A stretch of 64,000 nucleotides of DNA, taken from NCBI GenBank assembly GCA_038210495.1, contig JBBQWR010000004.1:99760-163759 (forward strand), read 5' to 3'. Source of the DNA: JBBQWR01 sp038210495 (GTDB taxonomy: Bacteria > Planctomycetota > Planctomycetia > Pirellulales > DATAWG01). Below, one piece after another: positions 44,114 through 52,012 of this stretch. Position numbers and translations under genes: made by a program. The notes under the pieces are model-generated. The model saw nothing but the letters and a program-made list of their open reading frames with translations, was not told where the DNA came from and did not search any database. Every line of letters begins with the position of its first letter. Position 1 is the first letter of the stretch.

Positions 44114-45406
44114 CTAAATCGGCTCTTCACAATCTTTTTGCTCGGGCACGGCACAGGGATGAATCCGCCATTCCTTGCTGACGATCAACCGGGCGCCGCG
44201 GCGGAATGTGAGGTACGACCAGGCCCACGAGAAGACGACAAACAGTCGGTTCTTAAAACCCGTCAGATAATAAATGTGAACCACCAGCCAAATCAGCCAG
44301 GCGGTGAAGCCGGTGATTTTTAGCTTGCCGATTTCGACGATCGCCCGGCTGCGACCGATCGTGGCCATTTGCCCCTTGTCGACGAACACAAACTTCTCGC
44401 GCGGCTTGCCCAACAGTTCATTGCGAATCGTTTTGGCCAGATACCGGCCTTGCTGCATGGCGACCGGCGCCGTGCCGGGCAGTGGCTTGCCTGTCTGATG
44501 CAGAAAAGCAGCCTGATCGCCGGCGACGAACACGTTCTTGTGCCCCTTGACGCTCAAATCGTCTTCGACGATTACGCGGCCGGCGCGATCGACGTCGAAG
44601 CCCGCGATTTTCCCCAGCGCCGACGCTTTCACGCCGGCCGCCCAGAGTACCGTCGCCGCATGGATCCGCTCTTTGCCGATCTCCACGCCGTCGGCGTCGA
44701 TCTTGGTGACTTTGCGGTCGTTCCATACCTGAACACCCAGTTTTTCCAGATCGCGCGTCGCGCGGGCGGCAAGTTGCTCATCGAACTGAGGAAGAATCCT
44801 CGGACCGGCTTCGATCAAGATGACCCGTGCGAGCTTCGAGTCGATGTTGCGAAAATCCTTGGCTAGCGTAAAGCGGCTCATTTCGCCGATCGCGCCGGCG
44901 AGTTCCGCTCCCGTCGGACCGCCCCCGACCACGACGAACGTCAGCAGCCGCTTCCGCTCCTCCAGCGAATGGCTCCGCTCGGCTTCTTCATACGCCAGCA
45001 GCACGCGGCGGCGAATTTCCGTGGCCTGCTCCAGATTCTTGAGCCCCGGGGCAAACTGCTCCCACTCGTCGTGGCCAAAATAACTGTGGCGCGACCCACA
45101 GGCCAGGATCAAATAGTCGAACGGCAGCTCGCCAAAATTCGCCACCGCCACATTCCGGGCTAAATCGATCGACCTAATCTCCCCATCCAGCACGCGGATA
45201 TTGCGGTAAATCGACAAGATGCTGCGGATCGGGGCCGCAATATCGGCCGGGCTCAATCCGGCCATTGCCACCTGATAGAGCAGTGGCTGAAACAGGTGAT
45301 GATTCTTGCGGTCGATCAGCGTCACATCGGCATCGGGCGCCTTGCCAAGCCCCTTGGCCGCGTTCAGACCGGCAAAACCTCCTCCAACGATCAGAACCTT
45401 AGGCAT
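44114..45406 (-). CDS. Type II NADH dehydrogenase (NDH-2-like)
   Basis: 430 residues of the pyridine-nucleotide disulphide oxidoreductase fold. The FAD-binding start is MPKVLIVGGGFAGLNAAKGL; further motifs are HHLFQPLLYQVAMAGLSPADIAAPIRSIL, TFVVVGGGPTGAELAG (NADH-binding) and KNVFVAGDQAAF. A hydrophobic C-terminal segment (TAWLIWLVVHIYYLTGF) should anchor it to the membrane, where it passes electrons from NADH to quinone without pumping protons. ATG 45406 is preferred over the TTG one codon upstream. Paired with the RluA-type gene downstream. Confidence 0.9.
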   Translation of the reverse strand: MPKVLIVGGGFAGLNAAKGLGKAPDADVTLIDRKNHHLFQPLLYQVAMAGLSPADIAAPIRSILSIYRNIRVLDGEIRSIDLARNVAVANFGELPFDYLILACGSRHSYFGHDEWEQFAPGLKNLEQATEIRRRVLLAYEEAERSHSLEERKRLLTFVVVGGGPTGAELAGAIGEMSRFTLAKDFRNIDSKLARVILIEAGPRILPQFDEQLAARATRDLEKLGVQVWNDRKVTKIDADGVEIGKERIHAATVLWAAGVKASALGKIAGFDVDRAGRVIVEDDLSVKGHKNVFVAGDQAAFLHQTGKPLPGTAPVAMQQGRYLAKTIRNELLGKPREKFVFVDKGQMATIGRSRAIVEIGKLKITGFTAWLIWLVVHIYYLTGFKNRLFVVFSWAWSYLTFRRGARLIVSKEWRIHPCAVPEQKDCEEPI

Positions 45407-45433
45407 CAAAACGCCTCACGGGTGAATGCTCTA

Positions 45434-45505
45434 GAGCCGCGCACGAAGTAAGCGGGGGCGCCATCTACCGCACATTCCCTTCTCCCAGGCGGCTTTGTGA
45501 GAGCC
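45434..45505. repeat. Two dispersed repeat elements in tandem
   Basis: 45434-45454 (GAGCCGCGCACGAAGTAAGC) is a near-identical copy of 31831-31850. 45482-45505 (CTCCCAGGCGGCTTTGTGAG then AGCC) is a near copy of the hairpin at 39320-39343. Both lie before the NDH-2 gene start. Confidence 0.7.
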
Positions 45506-45668
45506 GCTAAAGTCCATCGGAACGCTGCTTTACGAGTTCTTTTCCGCCGAGCTTGGCAACTAGGTTTTCAGCAATGATAATGGTTCAAACACTTCCCCAC
45601 TTCGATTTTCCCAATCGATGGATGGTTCTGGGCGATTGATTTCGCCCACGGCTGCGAGAATATTGTAG

Positions 45669-46817
45669 ATGCCACTCAATATCCCTTTTGTCAAGCCGAT
45701 GCTCGCTGGCAACGAGCTTAAGTACGTCACCGAGGTCATTCAATCCGGGCAGATCGATAGCGACGGCCGGTTCACCCGAGGTTGTGCGTCGCTGCTGGAA
45801 AGCCGGTTTGGCCTTCGCAAAGTGCTGATGACCCCTTCATGCACGGCCGCCCTGGAGATGGCGGCCATGCTCTGCGATTTGCAGGCGGGGGACGACGTGA
45901 TTATGCCCTCGTACACGTTCGTCTCGACCGCCAATGCCGTGGCCCTGCGCGGCGCCCGGCCCGTGTTCGTCGATATTCGCCCCGACACGCTCAATATCGA
46001 TGAGCGGCTGGTCGAGGCGGCGATCACTCCGCGCACGAAAGCCATCTTCGCGGTCCATTACGCCGGAGTGGCCTGCGAAATGGACACGCTCGTGGCGATC
46101 GCGGCCAAGCACAACTTAATTCTCGTCGAGGACGCCGCCCAGGCGGTGAACGCGACGTACCGGGGGCGGCCGCTGGGAGGCATCGGCCAGCTTGGCGCCT
46201 TCAGCTTCCATACCACCAAAAACTACGCCTGCGGCGAAGGGGGGGCTCTGGTAATCAATGATCCCGCATTGATCGAGCGAGCCGAGATTCTGCGCGAGAA
46301 AGGGACAAATCGCAGCAAATTCTTCCGCGGCCAAGTCGACAAGTACACCTGGGTCGACGTGGGCGGCTCGTATCTGCCCAGCGAACTGGCGATGGCTTTT
46401 TTGCTCGGGCAATTGGATGCCATAGACGATATCCAAGCTGCGCGAAGCCGAGCATTTCGATATTATCAAGAGCGATTGCGCCCGCTCGAAACGTCCGGTT
46501 GCATTTGCCTGCCATCCTTGCCTCCGGAATGCGGTACGAATTACCATATGTTCCACATCCTCACCTCTCACGCTAGAGATCGCGATTCGCTCCTCGCTCA
46601 TCTTCGAGACAGTGGAATCGGCGCCGTATTCCACTATGTGCCATTGCATACGGCGCCGGTCGGCCATCGCTTAGGTTATCAGGTCGAGGATTTTCCGGTC
46701 ACCGACGCGTTAAGCGAGCGAATCGTAAGATTGCCTCTCTTTCCGGCATTGTCCGTCGCCGACCAGGACAGGGTAGTCGAAGAAGTTTCATCTTTTTATC
46801 GCGTCACGCAAGCCTAG
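45669..46817 (+). CDS. dTDP-4-keto-6-deoxyhexose aminotransferase (WecE-like)
   Basis: 382 residues of the DegT/DnrJ/EryC1 family. PLP-binding Lys184 lies in AFSFHTTKNYACGEGGAL, and VLMTPSCTAALEMAA, DVIMPSYTFVSTANA and ILVEDAAQAV are typical. Overall it most resembles WecE/RffA, which turns dTDP-4-keto-6-deoxyglucose into dTDP-4-amino-4,6-dideoxygalactose. The matching donor can be made by RmlA and RmlB encoded at 57.4 and 56.3 kb, and the GNAT enzyme at 49.7 kb could acylate the product. It opens the surface-sugar region; no strong ribosome site is seen before ATG 45669. Confidence 0.87.
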   Translation: MPLNIPFVKPMLAGNELKYVTEVIQSGQIDSDGRFTRGCASLLESRFGLRKVLMTPSCTAALEMAAMLCDLQAGDDVIMPSYTFVSTANAVALRGARPVFVDIRPDTLNIDERLVEAAITPRTKAIFAVHYAGVACEMDTLVAIAAKHNLILVEDAAQAVNATYRGRPLGGIGQLGAFSFHTTKNYACGEGGALVINDPALIERAEILREKGTNRSKFFRGQVDKYTWVDVGGSYLPSELAMAFLLGQLDAIDDIQAARSRAFRYYQERLRPLETSGCICLPSLPPECGTNYHMFHILTSHARDRDSLLAHLRDSGIGAVFHYVPLHTAPVGHRLGYQVEDFPVTDALSERIVRLPLFPALSVADQDRVVEEVSSFYRVTQA

Positions 46818-46966
46818 GGACACTAAATGTCTTCAGGTAGTCAGTTCTCATCCACGCATGATTTCAGGTCGTGCGATCGAGACGATTTCGTCGAGAGCAC
46901 CTTTTTGGCCCTAGTGAAGTAAAACGAATAGCGATTCGTTCCCAATTACTTAGACGAGCTTGTGTT

Positions 46967-47932
46967 ATGCAATGTATCTCGATCGTATTGCCGTGCTACC
47001 GGACCGCAAAGTATCTACGTGAATTATATCGCCGATTGGTCGCCGCGTGCGAGGGCTGTGATTCCGAATTCGAAATCATCATGGTGGACGATGGAAGCCC
47101 CGACGAGTGTTGGGAGATCATTCTGGAGCTAGCCGCAGGCGACTCACGAGTGAAAGGAATTCATTTAAGCCGCAATTTCGGTCAGCATCCGGCGATTTGT
47201 GCTGGCCTCGACGTGGCAAGCGGAGATGTTATCGTACTCATGGATGCCGACCTGCAAGATCGCCCGGAGGATATTCCTAAGCTTATATCCGCGTTAAACG
47301 ATGCCGTAGATGTCGTGTATACCGTCAAGGAATCTAATCGAGAGGCGTTTCTCACTAGGATTACTTCGCAGATTTATCATCGCGTATTTTCACAACTTAC
47401 GAATACCCAGGTGCCACAACATATCGGCACGTTACGGGTTTTCACGCGGCGTTTTTTGCGCTCGATGTACTTGTATACGGAGCGGAATATTTTGGTCGGG
47501 CCACTGATGTTTCACATGGGATTCGAACACGCGATCGTGCAGGTCGCTCGCGATGACCGTCAGGGCGGAAGTAGCTCTTATTCATTCAGAAAGCGACTGG
47601 CGCTTGCGATCGACTCATTGTTGAGCTATACCGATCTTCCTCATCGATTCTTAATTCTATTCGGGGGAATCGTGCTTTTCGTTACAATCGCCTATTCGAT
47701 CGGCCTGGTTGTGCAACGCATCTTCGTGACCACCCTGCCGTCTGGCTTGACGTTATTGGCGATTCTACTCACAATGTCGCTGGGAGCCACGATGATCGGC
47801 CTTGGCGTAATTGGAATCTATGTATTTCGGGTTTATCAGCAAGTTTTGCATCGGCCTCGATACCTAATATCCCGGCAAATCAATTTGGATGCAAAGATCG
47901 ACCGCCCCTTTCTCGGATCGTTAGGCGCCTGA
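46967..47932 (+). CDS. Family 2 glycosyltransferase with two membrane helices
   Basis: 321 residues. The GT-A domain has SIVLPCYRTAKYL, IIMVDDGSPDECW, HLSRNFGQHPAICAGLDVASG and the DXD motif MDADLQDRPED. Two helices near 225-285 (ILFGGIVLFVTIAYSIGLVV and LAILLTMSLGATMIGLGVIG) anchor it as in GtrB/ArnC-type enzymes that load polyprenyl phosphate. It is the second such gene in the window. It is in a stretch that seems lower in GC than its flanks and lies between the aminotransferase and methyltransferase genes. ATG 46967 is chosen because the GT2 core begins at once. Confidence 0.85.
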   Translation: MQCISIVLPCYRTAKYLRELYRRLVAACEGCDSEFEIIMVDDGSPDECWEIILELAAGDSRVKGIHLSRNFGQHPAICAGLDVASGDVIVLMDADLQDRPEDIPKLISALNDAVDVVYTVKESNREAFLTRITSQIYHRVFSQLTNTQVPQHIGTLRVFTRRFLRSMYLYTERNILVGPLMFHMGFEHAIVQVARDDRQGGSSSYSFRKRLALAIDSLLSYTDLPHRFLILFGGIVLFVTIAYSIGLVVQRIFVTTLPSGLTLLAILLTMSLGATMIGLGVIGIYVFRVYQQVLHRPRYLISRQINLDAKIDRPFLGSLGA

Positions 47933-48046
47933 TTGACGATGATCGTAGTATTTTTCGTGTGTGGCCGTTGAATGTCGGCCAGCATTTCAGAATAGAGATG
48001 CAGTTCATTCGGCCACGGTTCTCGTGACACTACCGGAGTTTCTGAC

Positions 48047-48871
48047 ATGAGTAGTTCAGTAGTCCAGGCGAACGTCGACGTGCATTCTCAGATGGCATCG
48101 ACATACGACCAAAAGGAACCGCATTTCCGGCCTGAGAATCAGGCCAAAGTGCGGGGCAGATTGGAGAGCTTGCGAAACCGGGCGGGAAAGTCACGGCTTC
48201 TCGATCTGGGCTGCGGCACCGGATTCATTCTACGACTGGCTCACGATCTTTTCACGAAGCTTGACGGCGTCGATGTCACGCAAGCGATGTTGGATCGAGT
48301 CGACCTGTCGTCGGGCAATATAACCGTTCATAATTGTATAGCCGAATCCACTCCCTTCGAAGATGGTGCCTTCGACGCCGTTACCGCGTATTCATTTCTT
48401 CATCATTGCGAGGATCATCGTCGAGTGCTCCGCGAGGCGTTCCGAGTTCTTAAGCCTGGCGGGATGGTCTATGCCGATCTGGATCCTAACAAGTTATTTT
48501 GGGATCAGATGTTAAGCATTGCGGACGCGCCCCGAAATACCTTGTCGGCATTGGTTCTGACAGCGCGCGATTCGGTGTTGGAAACGGACGCGAAGGTCGA
48601 ACGGGAGTTCGGTATTCCAAAAGAAACTTTTCAGAAGGCAGAGTATTCAAAAGCGATGTTGGGCGGCATCGATCCGCGGACGATCGTTTCCGACCTGCTT
48701 GGCATTGGGTTCTCTTCTGCTCAAGTGGACTTGGATTGGTACGTGGGGCAGGCCTATGTCATGCACAATCAGTCCTTTGCCGACGCCGACACAATCGATG
48801 CGTTTTTGCGGGCGATTTCACCGCTTGGCGATAGCCTGTTTAAATATGTGCGATTTACGGCAACAAAGTGA
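48047..48871 (+). CDS. Class I SAM-dependent methyltransferase
   Basis: 274 residues. Motif I is LLDLGCGTGFILRL, with VDVTQAML as the acidic strand 2 end, AFDAVTAYSFLHHCED (motif post I/II) and VLKPGGMVYADLDPNK (motif III). The C-terminal third is less conserved and may bind the acceptor. In the surface-sugar region it could methylate a sugar or lipid-linked intermediate; this is context only. CGGAG before ATG 48047 supports the start. The next gene begins 53 bases after the stop. Confidence 0.82.
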   Translation: MSSSVVQANVDVHSQMASTYDQKEPHFRPENQAKVRGRLESLRNRAGKSRLLDLGCGTGFILRLAHDLFTKLDGVDVTQAMLDRVDLSSGNITVHNCIAESTPFEDGAFDAVTAYSFLHHCEDHRRVLREAFRVLKPGGMVYADLDPNKLFWDQMLSIADAPRNTLSALVLTARDSVLETDAKVEREFGIPKETFQKAEYSKAMLGGIDPRTIVSDLLGIGFSSAQVDLDWYVGQAYVMHNQSFADADTIDAFLRAISPLGDSLFKYVRFTATK

Positions 48872-48924
48872 TTTGCGTCCGTAGTCAGTTGCGAATTGGT
48901 CAACGACGTGCCACCGGGGAAAGC

Positions 48925-49701
48925 ATGACTCCCGACGAAAGCTTGCTAAAACAAGTGCGCAACCGCGGGTTTGCCGTGGTTCCCGGCGTCCTTTCCACGG
49001 AAAGTATCGGGGTTATGCGCGGCCTATTAGAGCGATGTATTAAAGAAGATATCGAGCGCTGGGGCAAAAACTCGAATTACCTGGATCGGTGGATGGTCCA
49101 TAATGTGATGGCGCGCCATATCGAGTTTGCTCGAGTCCTTGAGAACGAGAAGATGCATGCGTATCTTTCAGATCTGCTGGGCGCAACGTGCATTGTTTAC
49201 GCCTATACTACATCGAGCATGCCACCCAAAGGGACGAACTATTCGGGTCGTATTCATGTCGACTGCCCTCGTTTTATTCCGGATTATATCAGCAACGTCG
49301 GCGTAATGCTCGCGCTCGATCAATTCACCGAGGATAACGGGGCGACGTATTTTTATCCAGAGGGGCACTTACGTCCCGATCGGCCTTCGGAGGCCGAATT
49401 CTTCAAGAGAGCCGAGAGAGTATTCCCAAGTTCCGGTGACATGGTTATTTTCAACGCGAGGACTTGGCATTTGGGCGGAAAGAACATTACCGACAATGCG
49501 CGCCATGCTCTGACTATTAATGCATGTCGAGCGTATATGAAGCAGCGATTTGATTTTCCGCGGTTGACGCCGACACACATTGCCGAACAACTCAATCATA
49601 CCGGGCGGCGCTTCTTGGGATTCGATTCGCGGGTGCCGACGTCGCTTGAGGAGTATTATGTGCCGGAAGAGCGGCGACTGTACAAAGCAAATCAAGGATA
49701 G
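48925..49701 (+). CDS. Phytanoyl-CoA dioxygenase (PhyH) family oxygenase
   Basis: 258 residues. The Fe(II)/2-oxoglutarate triad is visible as His111 and Asp113 (GRIHVDCPRF) and distal His182 (ARTWHLGGKN), with Arg193 for 2-oxoglutarate. The N-terminal FAVVPGVLSTESI matches PhyH. These enzymes hydroxylate varied small molecules; here the target is perhaps a sugar or lipid of the surrounding cluster. It begins after GGGGAAAGC at ATG 48925; the frame is open to 48868, overlapping the methyltransferase end. The GNAT gene follows 17 bases after the stop. Confidence 0.85.
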   Translation: MTPDESLLKQVRNRGFAVVPGVLSTESIGVMRGLLERCIKEDIERWGKNSNYLDRWMVHNVMARHIEFARVLENEKMHAYLSDLLGATCIVYAYTTSSMPPKGTNYSGRIHVDCPRFIPDYISNVGVMLALDQFTEDNGATYFYPEGHLRPDRPSEAEFFKRAERVFPSSGDMVIFNARTWHLGGKNITDNARHALTINACRAYMKQRFDFPRLTPTHIAEQLNHTGRRFLGFDSRVPTSLEEYYVPEERRLYKANQG

Positions 49702-49718
49702 CGTTAACCGGAGGTAGC

Positions 49719-50273
49719 ATGGCGTCATGGCTCAGGGACGATATATCGATTGCGCGCTTAGGTGTGAAGCATGCCGCCAAAATGGCGGAGTGGATGACCG
49801 ATCCAGTTGTCCGCGACGGAGTAGGCTTGCGAACGACGCCGACGATCGCGAGTACAATCAACTGGATAAATGAGGCGAGCGAAAATCCATTGGTTCGGGC
49901 GTTTGCCATACACTTGCGAGACCAACATGTCGGCAATATTGTTTTCGATCGAATTGATTCCCATTTAAGCACGGCGCGACTGTCGATTTACATAGGCGAA
50001 CTATCCGCGCGAGGATCGGGAATCGGCCAGTCCGCTCTCGTTCTGGGCTTAAGAGAAGCGTTTGTAAACCTCGATTTACATAAAATATGGTTGACGGTCC
50101 ATGCGGAGAATCATGTGGCCATTGCCGCGTATTTACGCGTCGGTTTCGTGCTGGAAGGAATTCATCGCGACGAGTTTTTACTATGCGGGCGGCGCATTTC
50201 GGCAGCCTATATGGGTCTGTTGAAGGATGAATTCGAAGATTGGGAGCGGAGTCGAGTGAACTCCGAGGGGTGA
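49719..50273 (+). CDS. GNAT N-acetyltransferase (RimJ/RimL type)
   Basis: 184 residues. The acetyl-CoA site is in RGSGIGQSALVLGL, and NLDLHKIWLTVHAENHVAIAAYLRVGFVLEG is the typical second half of RimL-type GNATs. Within the cluster it could N-acylate the dTDP-4-amino sugar made by the WecE-like enzyme, as WecD does for enterobacterial common antigen, but protein or antibiotic targets cannot be excluded. GGAGG before the ATG sets the start. Its stop overlaps the next start (TGATG), so the two are coupled. Confidence 0.82.
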   Translation: MASWLRDDISIARLGVKHAAKMAEWMTDPVVRDGVGLRTTPTIASTINWINEASENPLVRAFAIHLRDQHVGNIVFDRIDSHLSTARLSIYIGELSARGSGIGQSALVLGLREAFVNLDLHKIWLTVHAENHVAIAAYLRVGFVLEGIHRDEFLLCGRRISAAYMGLLKDEFEDWERSRVNSEG

Positions 50274-51007
50274 TGATCGGCGTTATTCTGCAGCCCAACT
50301 ACATTCCCTGGCGAGGGTACTTCGATTTAATCCAACGGTCCGACGTATTCGTGTTCTACGACGACGTTCAGTACGACAAGCACGGGTGGCGAAATCGGAA
50401 TCGCGTTAAGACGGCAAGTGGAACGCAGTGGCTCACTATCCCCGTGAGCAGTGCAGGTTGCGTAACCGAAAAGACCTTGATCAAAGATATCGAGATCGCC
50501 TGGGATCGAAAATGGTCGTCTAAGCATTGGGCGACGCTTCAGCAATCTTATTGCAAGTCTCCGTTTTTTGTGAAGTACGCGCCTTGGCTGAAATCGCTTT
50601 ATTCTGCGCGGCCAACTAAGCTGGCCGATTTTACTATTGAGTTGACGATCGCCATAGCGCGGGAATTGGGGATTCACGGCAAGCGATTCGTTCGCTCGTC
50701 GGAGTTAGGAGTTGCGGGAGAAAGAATCGATCGCTTGCTCGCGATCCTTCAAAAGGTTGGCGCCGATCACTATATTTCTGGCCCGTCGGCCAAGGAATAC
50801 ATTCAGGATTCTAACTTCGAGCGAGCGGGGATACGGCTGGAATATATCAAATACGATTATCCGGCTTACGAACAGCTTTTTCCGCCGTACGACCCTCAGG
50901 TCTCAATCCTCGACTTGCTTTTTATGACGGGAAGTCGCGCGCCCGAATACATTTGGGGTGGAAAATCGAGTATCGCCGAAACGGCAAACGGAAAAGGAGA
51001 CCCCTGA
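50273..51007 (+). CDS. WbqC family protein
   Basis: 244 residues. The family signature IGVILQPNYIPWRGYFDLI with VFVFYDDVQYDKHGWRNRNRVK at the start and WLTIPV is clear, as are HYISGPSAKEYI and LSILDLLF-like C-terminal sequence. WbqC-like proteins occur in O-antigen and other polysaccharide clusters; the exact reaction is unclear. ATG 50273 overlaps the stop of the GNAT gene by one base (TGATG), implying translational coupling and a linked role. It ends 69 bases before the end of a convergent methyltransferase gene. Confidence 0.85.
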   Translation: MIGVILQPNYIPWRGYFDLIQRSDVFVFYDDVQYDKHGWRNRNRVKTASGTQWLTIPVSSAGCVTEKTLIKDIEIAWDRKWSSKHWATLQQSYCKSPFFVKYAPWLKSLYSARPTKLADFTIELTIAIARELGIHGKRFVRSSELGVAGERIDRLLAILQKVGADHYISGPSAKEYIQDSNFERAGIRLEYIKYDYPAYEQLFPPYDPQVSILDLLFMTGSRAPEYIWGGKSSIAETANGKGDP

Positions 51008-51075
51008 TCCGACAATCGAATTGAAAGTCGACGATTTATCCAGCCGGCGGTTAGTTCCAGGACGCGATGGGGGCT

Positions 51076-51921
51076 TCAATCACTGCGGCTCAAATTCTTG
51101 GCAACCGCAATACAACTGCCGCCGAAGGGCAGCGATTTGTTACGTTGAATTCTTTTCCGCTCAGCCGTTAATATCCGATCCACGAGTCGGCTCGCCAATC
51201 CGCCGCCCGCTGAGTGTTCGCGTTGCGCAGCTTCCGTCGAACCGGTTCGTCGTAAGCCGATGAGGCTGGGGATCGTGCGGAAAAACAGAACAGGAAGCGG
51301 CAAGAAACAGAAGAAATAGTTGAGGTATTCGACCGTAAATCCGGCGCGTTTTAAGCAGTTCGCGAGCGACTTCTTAGAATAACGCCGAAAATGCCCGGCG
51401 TTAACATCTTCCGCGGACCACAGCGTCTGAAATGCCGGAACTGAAATATAGATTCTGGCATCGACTTTCATCAACGATTTCAGGTGTGCAAGAAAATCCA
51501 TGTCATCGTCGATATGTTCCAATACGTCGAATAAACCAACGCTGGATAGCGTGTTCGGCTGAAAACCGGCCGCTTGTGTAGTTGCGCAGACTACATTCTC
51601 GACGCCCCGCTTAACGGCATTCGACGCGCCGGCGGGGCCGGGTTCCACGAGAACGACAGGAAAGTCGTCTCGCTCCAATCCCCTGGCGACATAGCCGTTG
51701 CCGCCACCGATGTCAAAAATCGGTCCATCCGGCGGAAACATTCGAACGACATCGGTAATGACGGCGTTCCGGTGCTTAAACCAGAAAGACGCATCTTCGA
51801 TCGAGTAACACGCTTCGTTTCCCCCAGCAGGGTACGACACTTCCTGCTTATCTTGAGCGACCCAAAATCCGTTAGGGTGGCGAGTAAGATTAGGGGCAAT
51901 ATTGGACAGGTCTTCAATCAT
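51076..51921 (-). CDS. Class I SAM-dependent methyltransferase
   Basis: 281 residues. Motif I is PIFDIGGGNGYVARGLE, with VLVEPGPAGASNA, GLFDVLEHIDDDMDFL (motif II) and ARIYISVPAF (motif III), the order in UbiE/Cog2230-like methyltransferases. A hydrophobic segment near 205-225 (YLNYFFCFLPLPVLFF) could touch the membrane, which suits a lipid-linked substrate. A preceding TTG is possible but ATG 51921 is used. It runs opposite to the WbqC gene and in line with the J-like domain gene upstream, with a 91-base gap. Confidence 0.8.
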   Translation of the reverse strand: MIEDLSNIAPNLTRHPNGFWVAQDKQEVSYPAGGNEACYSIEDASFWFKHRNAVITDVVRMFPPDGPIFDIGGGNGYVARGLERDDFPVVLVEPGPAGASNAVKRGVENVVCATTQAAGFQPNTLSSVGLFDVLEHIDDDMDFLAHLKSLMKVDARIYISVPAFQTLWSAEDVNAGHFRRYSKKSLANCLKRAGFTVEYLNYFFCFLPLPVLFFRTIPSLIGLRRTGSTEAAQREHSAGGGLASRLVDRILTAERKRIQRNKSLPFGGSCIAVAKNLSRSD

Positions 51922-52012
51922 CAAATTTTGGCTTCAGTCATCAATTTTCTCGGGGAGTTGCGGCCGCGATGCGGCGGGAGTCGTTTCCCGATCGACGCGT
52001 TTCGGATTTGGG

